The translations under genes and the position numbers were made by a program. A DNA stretch of 64,000 nt from assembly GCA_944392535.1 (NCBI GenBank), contig CALXWY010000004.1, positions 1-64,000 of the forward strand. The letters run 5' to 3'. The notes under the pieces were generated by a model, which was given only the letters and a program-made list of their open reading frames with translations, was not told where the DNA came from and searched no databases. Shown here one piece after another: positions 43,019-51,686 of this stretch; position 1 is the stretch's first letter; every line of letters starts with the position of its first letter. Origin of the DNA: an uncultured Alphaproteobacteria bacterium. Lineage in GTDB: Bacteria; Pseudomonadota; Alphaproteobacteria; Rs-D84.

Positions 43019-43050
43019 AAATGGCGATGTTTTTAACATCGCCATTTTAA
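43018..43050 (+). terminator. Bidirectional terminator between pyrG and gapR
   Basis: Stem AATGGCGATGTT (43020-43031) / AACATCGCCATT (43035-43046), flanked by A-run and T-rich tract. It serves the convergent genes. Confidence 0.88.
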
Positions 43051-43060
43051 TAATGCGGTA

Positions 43061-43309
43061 TTACAGCCCCAGTGCATTACGATACATTTGGGTCAATTCA
43101 TCTGCTTCGTCCAGTTCATCTGGATCCAGTTTGCGCAGACGTATCATCTGGCGAATATATTTCGGATCAAACCCCGCAGATTTTGCTTCGCTGTAAATTT
43201 CTTTGATATCTGCGGCGATTGCGGCTGTTTCTTCATTTAATTTTTCAATGCGTTCAATTATGCTTAACAATTGCTGATTATCAATTGCGCCATGATTTGC
43301 GTTTTTCAT
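43061..43309 (-). CDS. gapR: GapR nucleoid-associated protein (DUF2312)
   Basis: An 82-residue DUF2312 protein. It starts with a helix (LLSIIERIEKLNEETAAIAADIKEIYSEAKSAG in outline) and has FDPKYIRQMIRLRKLDPDE, the family core. GapR clamps overtwisted DNA ahead of polymerases and is essential for normal replication in Caulobacter. The family is a good marker for Alphaproteobacteria. It is slightly short (usual about 85-100). The small gene at 43363-43521 lies just upstream on the same strand and is probably cotranscribed. Confidence 0.92.
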   Translation of the reverse strand: MKNANHGAIDNQQLLSIIERIEKLNEETAAIAADIKEIYSEAKSAGFDPKYIRQMIRLRKLDPDELDEADELTQMYRNALGL

Positions 43310-43362
43310 AGTGTTTTCCCCCGTTTTTATGTTGATTTATGATATATCATAAATATTAAAAA

Positions 43363-43521
43363 TCAAGAAAAAGACATGATTAAAAAATAAATCAGAATCG
43401 GTGTAAATATGAACAGATTAATAAATACCAGTGCACTGACATTATTATTTAATTTTTCAATTTTTTGTGCAATATCTGCCATTGTTGGGCGCGTAATTGG
43501 TGTGTTATGCTGTGGGTGCAT
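43363..43521 (-). CDS. Small single-span membrane protein (52 residues)
   Basis: A short gene on the minus strand. ATG 43521 is preceded by a perfect AAGGAG 8 nt upstream. The product starts MHPQHNTPITRPTM, continues with an amphipathic helix (ADIAQKIEKLNNNVSALV) and ends in one membrane helix (FINLFIFTPILIYFLIM). The stop TGA is at 43363-43365. The layout, a short coiled-coil then a C-terminal anchor, recalls small accessory membrane proteins. It lies 53 nt upstream of gapR on the same strand. I do not recognise a family. Confidence 0.65.
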   Translation of the reverse strand: MHPQHNTPITRPTMADIAQKIEKLNNNVSALVFINLFIFTPILIYFLIMSFS

Positions 43522-43614
43522 ATTGTTTTCTCCTTGTTTTTATAACGATGATATGATATAAGATTAATCGCAAAATTTCAATAAACATTTCTGTTAACAG
43601 GATGGGGATTTTTC

Positions 43615-44985
43615 ATGAACAGATTTACAAAAATAACTGCGTCCATTGGGCCAAAGTGCGAAAATCGTGAAATGCTTGTAAAAATGATTCAGGCGGGCGT
43701 TAACCTGTGCCGTTTGAATTTCAGTCATGATACCGGTGATGTCCAGGGACAAAAAATTGACTTAATTCGTTCGGTGGCATCTGAATTAAATACGCCGGTT
43801 GGAATCTTGATTGATTTACAGGGCCCAAAACACCGTATCGGAAACTTTGCCACCGAAGATAAATATCCATTAACCCCGGGCCAGCAATTTGTATTTGATT
43901 CTGATTCCACCCCGGGCGATGGATCGCGCGTTCAGTTGCCAGATTCAGATGTATTACGGTCATTAAATATCGGTGATCGTATTCTGTTAAATGATGGTAA
44001 AATTGAAATGCGCATAGATGCTGTTTTCCCAGACCGGGCAATTGCCACGGTTATACGCGGTACGGAAATTTGGTCGCGTCGCGGATTTAATTTGCCAGAC
44101 ACAGAAATTGAAACATCTGTACTGACGGATAAAGATCGTTCAGACCTGGAATATGCGATAACAAAAAATCCAGATTGGGTTGCAATTTCATTTGTTCAAA
44201 AACCCGAAGATATCGCCGAAGTTCGTGATTTTATAACTGCACGTACATCGCATCCAATAAAAATTATCGCAAAAATAGAACGCCCAAATGCGGTTGCGCG
44301 CATCGCAGATATCGCCACAGCGGCGGATGCTGTGATGATTGCCCGTGGTGATTTAGCCATAGAAGTCCCATTTGAACAAGTGCCTGCAATATCACGTCAG
44401 ATTATTCGCGAATGTCGCAAATTGAACAGACCTGTTATTGTCGCAACCCAGATGCTGGGCAGTATGGTTGACAGTGATTTCCCCACACGCGCCGAAATCA
44501 GTGATGTTGCAAACACGTCATATTTACGCGCGGATTCGGCAATGACATCCGAAGAAACAACAATCGGTATGCATCCTGTGGACGTAATTGAAACAATGGA
44601 CAAAATCTTGTCATATGCAGACTATGACGCGATTAATAATCCATACGATTGGTCGCGTGTTGAAAATATTCCTGAAAACGATTGGTCACGCAGTGTTGCA
44701 TCAATGGCATACTTGAACCGTGCGGCTGCGATTGTTGTATTCGCGCGTGATGCCGATATTGCAACACACATTTCTTGTCGCAAGCCAGATATCCCAATTA
44801 TTGCCGTGTGTAATGAAAATGTTGTTGCGTGTCATTTGTGTTTGGCGCGCGGTGTATTTCCAATTTGTGACAACGAACTGTACGCGGCGCGTGATGCATT
44901 TAATTCTGCGCGACGTTTTGGATTAAATTCTGGAAAACTGGTAATCGTAGACGGCGATAAAATCAGTCTGCGAACCATAGAATAA
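43615..44985 (+). CDS. pyk: Pyruvate kinase
   Basis: A 456-residue glycolytic enzyme that forms pyruvate and ATP from phosphoenolpyruvate and ADP. TKITASIGPKC opens it, CRLNFSHDT follows, IIAKIERPNAV carries the catalytic Lys and metal-binding Glu, and MIARGDLAIEVP is the next conserved block. The canonical MTSEETTIG follows. The C-terminal regulatory domain is present but shorter than in E. coli (470-480). GGATGGGG stands before the ATG. With ppdK it closes the phosphoenolpyruvate-pyruvate node. Confidence 0.95.
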   Translation: MNRFTKITASIGPKCENREMLVKMIQAGVNLCRLNFSHDTGDVQGQKIDLIRSVASELNTPVGILIDLQGPKHRIGNFATEDKYPLTPGQQFVFDSDSTPGDGSRVQLPDSDVLRSLNIGDRILLNDGKIEMRIDAVFPDRAIATVIRGTEIWSRRGFNLPDTEIETSVLTDKDRSDLEYAITKNPDWVAISFVQKPEDIAEVRDFITARTSHPIKIIAKIERPNAVARIADIATAADAVMIARGDLAIEVPFEQVPAISRQIIRECRKLNRPVIVATQMLGSMVDSDFPTRAEISDVANTSYLRADSAMTSEETTIGMHPVDVIETMDKILSYADYDAINNPYDWSRVENIPENDWSRSVASMAYLNRAAAIVVFARDADIATHISCRKPDIPIIAVCNENVVACHLCLARGVFPICDNELYAARDAFNSARRFGLNSGKLVIVDGDKISLRTIE

Positions 44986-45008
44986 TTTGTTGTAAATATT
45001 CTGTGTTG

Positions 45009-45048
45009 CGTGGCGGGAAAATAGTATTGACCGCCACGTTGTTTTTTT
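45009..45048 (+). terminator. Terminator of pyk
   Basis: Stem CGTGGCGG (45009-45016) / CCGCCACG (45031-45038), 14-nt loop, then TTGTTTTTTT. Its right arm overlaps the -35 of the dacA promoter. Confidence 0.8.
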
Positions 45049-45056
45049 ACTATTAT
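45027..45056 (+). promoter_or_regulatory. Promoter of dacA
   Basis: TTGACC (45027-45032), 18-nt spacer, TATTAT (45051-45056). ATG 45067 lies 10 nt beyond the -10 and no Shine-Dalgarno exists, so the leader is 0-4 nt. The -35 is inside the terminator hairpin of pyk. Confidence 0.55.
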
Positions 45057-45066
45057 TTACATCAAG

Positions 45067-46269
45067 ATGAAACGTTTGCTTTCCGTATTTTTTGCATTCG
45101 CTGTGATGGCAATGCCGACAGTTGCGGCGCCGTATCGGGCGGCACTGGTCGCAGACATGGATTCCGGCCTGATTTTATACGAAGAAAACGCCAATGTTCA
45201 AAATTACCCGGCCAGTTTAACTAAGATAATGACGCTGTATCTGACGTTTAATGCATTGGAACACGGACGTTTGCATCTGGACGATTATTTGATTGTGTCA
45301 AAATCCGCAGCGTCGGCCGAACCGGTAAAATTGGGCTTGGCCGCGGGCAGCAAGATAAAAGTTGAAGATGCGATAAAGGCATTAACGGTATTAAGTGCCA
45401 ACGATGTCGCGCGCGTATTGGCCGAAAACTTAAAGGGTGGCCGCGAAGGTAACTTTGCCGATTTAATGACCCGCGTTGCCAGTGAAATTGGGTTGTCTGG
45501 GACGAACTTTGAAAATTCGTCTGGGTTGCCAGATGATGACCATTTGTCTACTGCGCGTGACATTGCGCTGTTGGCGATGGCGGTGTACAAGCATTTTCCA
45601 CAATATTGGCACTATTTTTCTATCAATACATGGACATATAACGGCAAGACATATACGAATGGCAATCGGTTGTTGCGTACATACCCTGGGTGCGATGGAA
45701 TGAAGACCGGATATACGCGCAAGTCGCGGTATTCGTTGGTTGCAACGGCAAAGCGGGATGGGCATCATTTATTGTCTGTTGTACTTGGGGCGGAAAGCAA
45801 GGATGTTCGTGCCAGTGTTTCAACACAAATGCTGGACAAGGGATTTGAAATGGTTGCCACTGGTGCCGCGCCGGTGGTTGTCCAGACGTATGCTGCGCCG
45901 GTGGTATCATCAACCGCGCCGTCATCCCAACCTGGGGCGAATTACAATTATGTTCCGACGTCATCAACACACGGGGTATCTACGTTTAATGGTGCATACG
46001 CGGCGGCAACGGCCCAGCCGGCACCACGGGCGGACGTGTCAAATAATACGCCGGGTAATGCCGGGGTCCAGTTCGGGGCGTTTTCTTCACGCAACGCCGC
46101 CCAGACCCAGGTTAATAACGTTATGAATCAAATCGGGGTCAGTACGGTTATTGAAACAGCGCCAAATGGAATGTTTCGTGTGCGGGCAAATAATTTATCC
46201 GAACAATCGGCACAGAACATTCGGCGCCGTGCCCAGGATGCTGGCCTGGACTGTTATGTTTTTCATTAA
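45067..46269 (+). CDS. dacA: D-alanyl-D-alanine carboxypeptidase (PBP5/6 type) with C-terminal SPOR domain
   Basis: A 400-residue exported enzyme that trims the fifth D-Ala of peptidoglycan stem peptides. A signal peptide (ending PTVAAP) leads into the S11 domain with SLTK (Ser50, Lys53), SAND near 113 and KTGYT. A Pro/Thr/Ser-rich linker (about 275-335) leads to a C-terminal SPOR domain (VQFGAFSSRNAAQTQVN, then YVFH at the end) that binds denuded glycan. DacA-SPOR fusions are common in Alphaproteobacteria. The PBP5 membrane anchor is missing, so SPOR probably does the tethering. Confidence 0.93.
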   Translation: MKRLLSVFFAFAVMAMPTVAAPYRAALVADMDSGLILYEENANVQNYPASLTKIMTLYLTFNALEHGRLHLDDYLIVSKSAASAEPVKLGLAAGSKIKVEDAIKALTVLSANDVARVLAENLKGGREGNFADLMTRVASEIGLSGTNFENSSGLPDDDHLSTARDIALLAMAVYKHFPQYWHYFSINTWTYNGKTYTNGNRLLRTYPGCDGMKTGYTRKSRYSLVATAKRDGHHLLSVVLGAESKDVRASVSTQMLDKGFEMVATGAAPVVVQTYAAPVVSSTAPSSQPGANYNYVPTSSTHGVSTFNGAYAAATAQPAPRADVSNNTPGNAGVQFGAFSSRNAAQTQVNNVMNQIGVSTVIETAPNGMFRVRANNLSEQSAQNIRRRAQDAGLDCYVFH

Positions 46270-46284
46270 ATATGGCACAGGTGC

Positions 46285-46884
46285 ATGAATTCCAAAATAG
46301 AACGTTTGATAAAACAATTTGCAAAATTACCACGGTTGGGTTCGCGTGCGGCCCAGCGTATTGTTTTGGCATTATTACAGGATAAAACCGGGCGTGCAGA
46401 AAATTTGGCAAACGCGCTGTTGGATGCATCTGCGACGATTGGTCCGTGTGCTGTTTGTGGAATTCTGACAGATGCGGATACGCATGTATGTGAATTTTGT
46501 CGTGACGCGTCGCGCGCCAATGGACAATTGTGTGTTGTGCGTGATCTGGCCGATGTTTGGACATTAGAAAAGTCTGCGGTATTTCATGGGCGTTATCATA
46601 TACTGGGCGGATTATTATCTGGGGCGTCGGGAACAATGCCTGATGATTTACACATTGCGAATTTGCCATCGCGAATAACGTCTGAAAATATCAGTGAAGT
46701 TATTTTTGCACTGCCCAATACCATAGAAGGTAAAACAACCCAGCACTATGTGATGTCGGTTATTGGGGATGTTTCTGGGGTTCGTTTTTCCGAACTGGCA
46801 TCTGGGGTGCCGTTGGGTGGCGATTTAGATTATCTGGACGATGGCACATTAACATTGGCATTTGGTGGTCGCAAGGAATTATGA
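46285..46884 (+). CDS. recR: Recombination protein RecR
   Basis: A 199-residue RecFOR-pathway protein. An N-terminal helix-hairpin-helix (LIKQFAKLPRLGSRAAQRI) is followed by a zinc finger (CAVCGILTDADTHVCEFC), then a Toprim domain (VVRDLADVW, YHILGGLLS). It loads RecA at gaps together with RecO. Length is normal. The stop overlaps the rsmA start by 4 nt (ATGA). Confidence 0.95.
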   Translation: MNSKIERLIKQFAKLPRLGSRAAQRIVLALLQDKTGRAENLANALLDASATIGPCAVCGILTDADTHVCEFCRDASRANGQLCVVRDLADVWTLEKSAVFHGRYHILGGLLSGASGTMPDDLHIANLPSRITSENISEVIFALPNTIEGKTTQHYVMSVIGDVSGVRFSELASGVPLGGDLDYLDDGTLTLAFGGRKEL

Positions 46885-47708
46885 CGAACGATAAAATAAA
46901 ATCTTTACCACCTGTATCAGAAATGATGCGCAATGCGGGACTGGAACCCAAAAAACAACTGGGCCAGAATTTTTTGTTTGATTTGAATTTAACGGGTCGC
47001 ATTGCAAACAGTGTACCAAATATTGCACATGTTCCGGTCATAGAGGTTGGGCCCGGACCCGGTGGGCTGACACGCGCGCTATTATTGGCGGGCGCGCCAC
47101 GCGTTATCGCCATAGAAGCAGATAAAAAAACAGAACCAATTTTAAGTGATATCGTGGCGGCATCTGGGGGACGTTTAACGGTTATATACGCTGATGCAAT
47201 GCGGGTTAATTTTTCTGAATGTGTTAATGGTGAATATGCAATTTGTTCAAATTTACCATACAATGTTGGCACCGAATTGTTCACGCGATGGATTATTGCG
47301 GCGGCATGTGGTGCACCAATTCAATCAATGACACTGATGTTTCAACGCGAAGTTGCCGAACGCATTACTGCGCGCTGTGGGGATAAACAATATGGGCGCT
47401 TGGCTGTGCTGTGTTCATTGGTTGCAGATTCCAAGATATTATTTGATGTCCCAAACACGGCATTTGTCCCGCGTCCACGTGTACAAAGCGCGGTAATTCG
47501 TGTAATTCCAAATCGGGATAAAATCAGTGAATTGCCAGATATAAAGAAACTGGAATTAATAACGGCGAAATTATTTGGCCATCGTCGCAAGATGATACGT
47601 GGAATAATTCCTGGTGTTGATTGGGCACAGTTTGGATTAAATGGTACCGAACGTGCCGAAGAAATTGCCCCAGAAACATTTGCACAGATGGCGCGTATTT
47701 TGATATAA
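46881..47708 (+). CDS. rsmA: 16S rRNA (adenine1518-N6/adenine1519-N6)-dimethyltransferase
   Basis: A 275-residue KsgA/RsmA enzyme that dimethylates two adjacent adenines at the 3' end of 16S rRNA. KKQLGQNFLFD opens the domain, EVGPGPGGLTRALL is the SAM-binding loop, and CSNLPYNVGTELF holds the catalytic NLPY motif. FVPRPRVQSAVIRV follows in the C-terminal part. It overlaps recR by 4 nt. An extended -10 (TGATATAAT) directly after its stop probably serves the next gene. Confidence 0.95.
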   Translation: MTNDKIKSLPPVSEMMRNAGLEPKKQLGQNFLFDLNLTGRIANSVPNIAHVPVIEVGPGPGGLTRALLLAGAPRVIAIEADKKTEPILSDIVAASGGRLTVIYADAMRVNFSECVNGEYAICSNLPYNVGTELFTRWIIAAACGAPIQSMTLMFQREVAERITARCGDKQYGRLAVLCSLVADSKILFDVPNTAFVPRPRVQSAVIRVIPNRDKISELPDIKKLELITAKLFGHRRKMIRGIIPGVDWAQFGLNGTERAEEIAPETFAQMARILI

Positions 47709-47743
47709 TATAACTGTTATAACATGCAAGAGAGAGAATACCA

Positions 47744-49447
47744 ATGACCCCGGCCATATTAATATTTTTTGCGATATTGTTCATATTAATTTGTCTGTTA
47801 CGTGCGGTGCGCATTGGCGCACTGGTTGCGTTTTTAATTGTTGGGATTGTATCCGGGCCATATGTGTTGGATTTATTTCAATTAACAGACACATGGACAT
47901 TCCTGGGAAATCTGGGGATTCTGTTTTTGTGGTTCACGTTGGGGTTGGAAATAAATATGGGTCGGTTATGGTCAATGCGTCGCACAATATTTGGATTTGG
48001 TGCGGCCCAGGTTTTAATGGTTGCAGTGATGCTGTTCCCGATTTTGGCGGGCATAACCCCGTGGTCAATGCTGGGGTGTATAATGGTTTCATTGCTGTTG
48101 GCGATGTCCAGTACATCTGAAGATATGCAGTTATTAACCGACCGTAACCAGTTAAATACCAACATGGGGCGACAGACATTTTCAATATTGCTGTTCCAAG
48201 ATTTGTTGTCTATACCACTGTTGGCCATGTTGCCGGTATTCGCGGGTAAAAGTTTTAATCTGGGGGCAACGGCAATTGATGTTTTGGTTTTATCCATTGT
48301 TCTGGTTGTTGGCGTTGTGATTGTTGGGCGCTTTATTTTGAACCCATTAATGCGATTGGTTGCCAAATTAAAATCCAAAGAAGCTTTTTTGGTGGCAATA
48401 ATGCTGAACATTGTTTTGTGGGCAATGATAATGGAATGGATGGGACTGCCGGCGGGACTGGGGGCGTTTTTGGCAGGTATGTTATTATCTGAAACAATTT
48501 ACAGTCACCAGATAAATGCGGAAATTTCGCCGTATTCAATGCTGTTTTTGGCGTTTTTTTTCATTGCGCTGGGGATGGGGCTAGACTTAAATCTGTTGGG
48601 CCAGAATTGGTATTGGATATTGGCGGGGGTTGCCGGATTAACAATAATAAAATTCTTTGCGATATTCATCGTTGCGCGCGTTCGCCATGTATCTGTCCCA
48701 GATGCATCAATGATTGCACTGATATTATCCCAGGGTGGCGAATTTGGGTTATTAATGTTGCAAACGATGAAAACATCTGGGATAGATGCGTTGCCAACTG
48801 CACACCAAGAAATATTAACGGCGATAATAATTGTTTCAATTATGTTAACGCCGATATTGTTGGCGGTATTTGATAAATTGCGTCGCAAAGGATGGGTGTT
48901 GTCCAAATATCCTTTGCGCAGTGCGTCTGATATAGATGCGGGTGCCAAACCTGTGGTTGTAATTTGTGGTTTTGGGCGTGTTGGCCAGACAATTGCCACA
49001 ATGTTGGCATCGGAAAAAATTCCATATGTTGCGGTTGATTTAGATGCGTCAACAGTTGTTATGGGGCGCGAACGTGGTTTTAATGTTGTGTATGGTAACA
49101 CATGCAATGATGCGGTTATGCGCAGTTTTGGGTTGGCGCCCCGTCGTACACGTGCGGTTGTGATTGCGTTGGATAATGTTGCGACGGCACGCAATACGAT
49201 ATTGACCGTGCGTAACATTGCGCCCCGGGTCAAGATTTTTGCACGTGCACGCAACTTGGCAGATTCACAAATTTTATTAAAAGAAGGCGTTGATACCGCA
49301 TTACCAGAAACCATAGAATCGTCATTCTTGTTGGGCCAAGATGTTTTATCGCATCTGGGGATTTCAGAACGTAAAATTGACAATTTGTTGGATTCAATGC
49401 GTTCAGATAACTATTCTGGATTAGAACATATAATTTCTGGAAAGTAA
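47744..49447 (+). CDS. CPA2-family cation:proton antiporter with TrkA-N domain (KefB/KefC/YbaL type)
   Basis: A 567-residue protein with about twelve membrane helices followed by a cytoplasmic Rossmann NAD-binding domain. GLEINMGRLW, LLAMSSTSEDMQLL and LPAGLGAFLAGMLLSET match Kef-type transporters. VVICGFGRVGQTIA starts the RCK/TrkA-N domain. The family exchanges K+ or Na+ for protons. The TrkA-C domain is missing. An extended -10 (47704-47709) lies upstream, and AGAGAGAG precedes the ATG. Confidence 0.88.
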   Translation: MTPAILIFFAILFILICLLRAVRIGALVAFLIVGIVSGPYVLDLFQLTDTWTFLGNLGILFLWFTLGLEINMGRLWSMRRTIFGFGAAQVLMVAVMLFPILAGITPWSMLGCIMVSLLLAMSSTSEDMQLLTDRNQLNTNMGRQTFSILLFQDLLSIPLLAMLPVFAGKSFNLGATAIDVLVLSIVLVVGVVIVGRFILNPLMRLVAKLKSKEAFLVAIMLNIVLWAMIMEWMGLPAGLGAFLAGMLLSETIYSHQINAEISPYSMLFLAFFFIALGMGLDLNLLGQNWYWILAGVAGLTIIKFFAIFIVARVRHVSVPDASMIALILSQGGEFGLLMLQTMKTSGIDALPTAHQEILTAIIIVSIMLTPILLAVFDKLRRKGWVLSKYPLRSASDIDAGAKPVVVICGFGRVGQTIATMLASEKIPYVAVDLDASTVVMGRERGFNVVYGNTCNDAVMRSFGLAPRRTRAVVIALDNVATARNTILTVRNIAPRVKIFARARNLADSQILLKEGVDTALPETIESSFLLGQDVLSHLGISERKIDNLLDSMRSDNYSGLEHIISGK

Positions 49448-49521
49448 TTGTATTGCGCATCATGACATTTATGTTTGATTTTGCATAACGGTATGTTATA
49501 TTGCCAAAAACAGGGTTTGAT

Positions 49522-50067
49522 ATGAAAAAGAATATATTAATTTCTGTACTGATAATCGTCGGAATAATTTTATTGGATCAATTGACCAAGGGAATATTGC
49601 TGTATGCCATTACCGGTACGGTTCCATTAATTGGTTCGGCATGGGATATTGTACCAATGTCATATTTAATGACCCAGGTATGTGATTTTTTCAACATAGT
49701 GTTTACATGGAATCCGGGGGCATCTTTTTCAATGTTGCGCGGAATCGGCGAAGCGGCCCCAATAATAATGGTTATATTAACTGGGGCAATAATTGGATTT
49801 ATTGGATATTACCTGTTTGTGCGGGCAAAATCGTACGAACGTGTGCCATTGGCAATGATAATGGGCGGCGCGTTGGGCAATTTGATTGATCGTATCAGAT
49901 TTGGTGCGGTTGTTGATTTTCTGGACTTTCATATTGGTGGATGGCACTATCCATCATTTAATATTGCCGATACATGTATTGTAATTGGCGTATTTTTATT
50001 TATATTAAATTGGTACTTGGCGCGTCGTCGCTGTGTAAAATCTGTAAAAAACCAGGGGAATAATTAA
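49522..50067 (+). CDS. lspA: Lipoprotein signal peptidase
   Basis: A 181-residue inner-membrane aspartyl protease that cuts the signal peptide of prolipoproteins. ILLDQLTKG near the N-terminus, FTWNPGASFS, MGGALGNLIDRIRFGAVVDFLDF (first catalytic Asp) and SFNIADTCI (second catalytic Asp) are all present. Length is slightly above the usual 160-170. ATG 49522 has AGGG before it; TTG 49501 is not needed. Its stop is immediately followed by the yidC ATG. Confidence 0.95.
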   Translation: MKKNILISVLIIVGIILLDQLTKGILLYAITGTVPLIGSAWDIVPMSYLMTQVCDFFNIVFTWNPGASFSMLRGIGEAAPIIMVILTGAIIGFIGYYLFVRAKSYERVPLAMIMGGALGNLIDRIRFGAVVDFLDFHIGGWHYPSFNIADTCIVIGVFLFILNWYLARRRCVKSVKNQGNN

Positions 50068-51645
50068 ATGGTAAAGTATATGAATAATAATCTGTCTGGA
50101 TTCCGTCAGTGGAATGCGGCGCGCGATGCGGCGGCCCCAAAGTCGCGCTGGGGCGGTATCTTATGGTGGTTTATATTATTTTTAGCATCGTGGTGGTTGC
50201 TGTCATGGTGGATGGCACCATCAGAAACGAAAACGACCGGCCCAGATACAGAATACGCACCAATGGTTGATTTATCATCTGTGCCGGTGCATGAAATTGC
50301 ATCAGAAAATCTGACCGCCAATGTCCAAGGATTACGCATATCTGATATAGAATTGTTAAATTATGCCGCGGATGCGGCCCAGCGTGATTCCACAGAACCG
50401 GTTACTTTGTTGGGGTCGGATGGCGCATTCGCAGAAATCGGTATGACGGCCGGTGGCACAACCGCACCAACACCGGAAACAGTGTGGAATTACAGTAATG
50501 GCGTGTATACATGGAAAAATTCTGATAATGTGCAATTTACACGAAGCATTACCACAGATGGCTATGTTATAACCGTCACAGATATGATTGAAAACAATTC
50601 TGGTAATGATATTTCGGTTGCGCCATATGCGAATATCGTGCGTGCGAATGACATGTCGTCATCGGCCGGGGTTTATACTGGGGCGGTGGCATTTGTGAAT
50701 TCTGATTTAGAACATGAAGATTGGTCACGTGTTGCCAAAAAATCATTTGCGTATTCAACAACGAACGGTTTTGTCGGTTTCGTTGACCAGTATTGGGAAA
50801 CAGTGATTGCACTGGACAGTGTTGACCAAACAATGCGGGTTCGCGCATTTGGCGAAATGTTCCAATCAGATGTGACCGCGTCTGGGGTTCAAATTGCGTC
50901 CGGCGACGCGGCGACATTGACGGCGCACCTGTATGTTGGACCACGTGATAACAAGATATTGGACGTTGCAAATCAACAGATTCCGGGCATTGATGAAACT
51001 GTGGATTATGGGTGGTTTTGGTTTTTTGTTCAACCGATATTATGGTTGCTGAACATATTAAATTCCGTGGTTAAAAATTATGGTTTGGCGATAATTGTTT
51101 TAACACTGTTGATGCGTTTGGCGATGTGGCCACTGACGCGCAAATCATATGTTTCAATGATGGCAATGCAGAAAATGCAACCAGAAATGGCACGTATCCA
51201 AAAATTATACGCCAATGACAAGGCGCGATTACAAATGGAAATGTTACGCCTGTACCAGACACACAAGACATCCCCGATGTCTGGATGTTTGCCGATGCTG
51301 ATACAAATTCCAATTTTCTTTGCATTGTACAAGGCGTTATTAATATCTGTACAGATGCGCAGTGCACATTTCTTGTGGATTTCTGATTTGGCGGCAATGG
51401 ATCCATACTTTATATTGCCGATACTGATGGGCGCGACAATGTGGCTGCAACAGTATTTACAGACGCCATCAGGCAATATTGACAAGAATGACGTTACGGC
51501 ACAAACACAGAAAGTAATGAAATGGATGCCACTGATATTTACAGTAATGTTCGCATGGATGCCGGCGGGATTGGTGCTGTACTGGACGGTGTCAAATATA
51601 TTCGGCATTGCCCAGATGTATTATATCAAGCGAATAAACAAATAA
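50068..51645 (+). CDS. yidC: Membrane protein insertase YidC
   Basis: A 525-residue YidC/Oxa1/Alb3 protein that inserts proteins into the inner membrane. An N-terminal helix (WWFILFLASWWLLSWW) is followed by a periplasmic beta domain, then five helices with NSVVKNYGLAIIVLTLLMRLAMWPLT, SYVSMMAMQKMQPEM and SPMSGCLPMLIQIPIFFALY. The end (SNIFGIAQMYYIKRINK) has a short basic tail. AGGGG precedes the ATG. It is directly coupled to lspA; a terminator ends the operon. Confidence 0.96.
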   Translation: MVKYMNNNLSGFRQWNAARDAAAPKSRWGGILWWFILFLASWWLLSWWMAPSETKTTGPDTEYAPMVDLSSVPVHEIASENLTANVQGLRISDIELLNYAADAAQRDSTEPVTLLGSDGAFAEIGMTAGGTTAPTPETVWNYSNGVYTWKNSDNVQFTRSITTDGYVITVTDMIENNSGNDISVAPYANIVRANDMSSSAGVYTGAVAFVNSDLEHEDWSRVAKKSFAYSTTNGFVGFVDQYWETVIALDSVDQTMRVRAFGEMFQSDVTASGVQIASGDAATLTAHLYVGPRDNKILDVANQQIPGIDETVDYGWFWFFVQPILWLLNILNSVVKNYGLAIIVLTLLMRLAMWPLTRKSYVSMMAMQKMQPEMARIQKLYANDKARLQMEMLRLYQTHKTSPMSGCLPMLIQIPIFFALYKALLISVQMRSAHFLWISDLAAMDPYFILPILMGATMWLQQYLQTPSGNIDKNDVTAQTQKVMKWMPLIFTVMFAWMPAGLVLYWTVSNIFGIAQMYYIKRINK

Positions 51646-51671
51646 AAAAACGCCCATTGTGGCGTTTTTTT
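51645..51671 (+). terminator. Terminator of lspA-yidC
   Basis: Stem AAAAAACGCC / GGCGTTTTTT with loop CATTGT. The symmetric A and T runs could also serve the convergent pagL-like gene. Confidence 0.88.
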
Positions 51672-51686
51672 TGTTGCCACAATAAA

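Noticed and set aside
48505-49383. 292-residue minus-strand frame opposite the CPA2 antiporter
   Set aside because: The plus strand encodes a recognisable transporter over the whole stretch.
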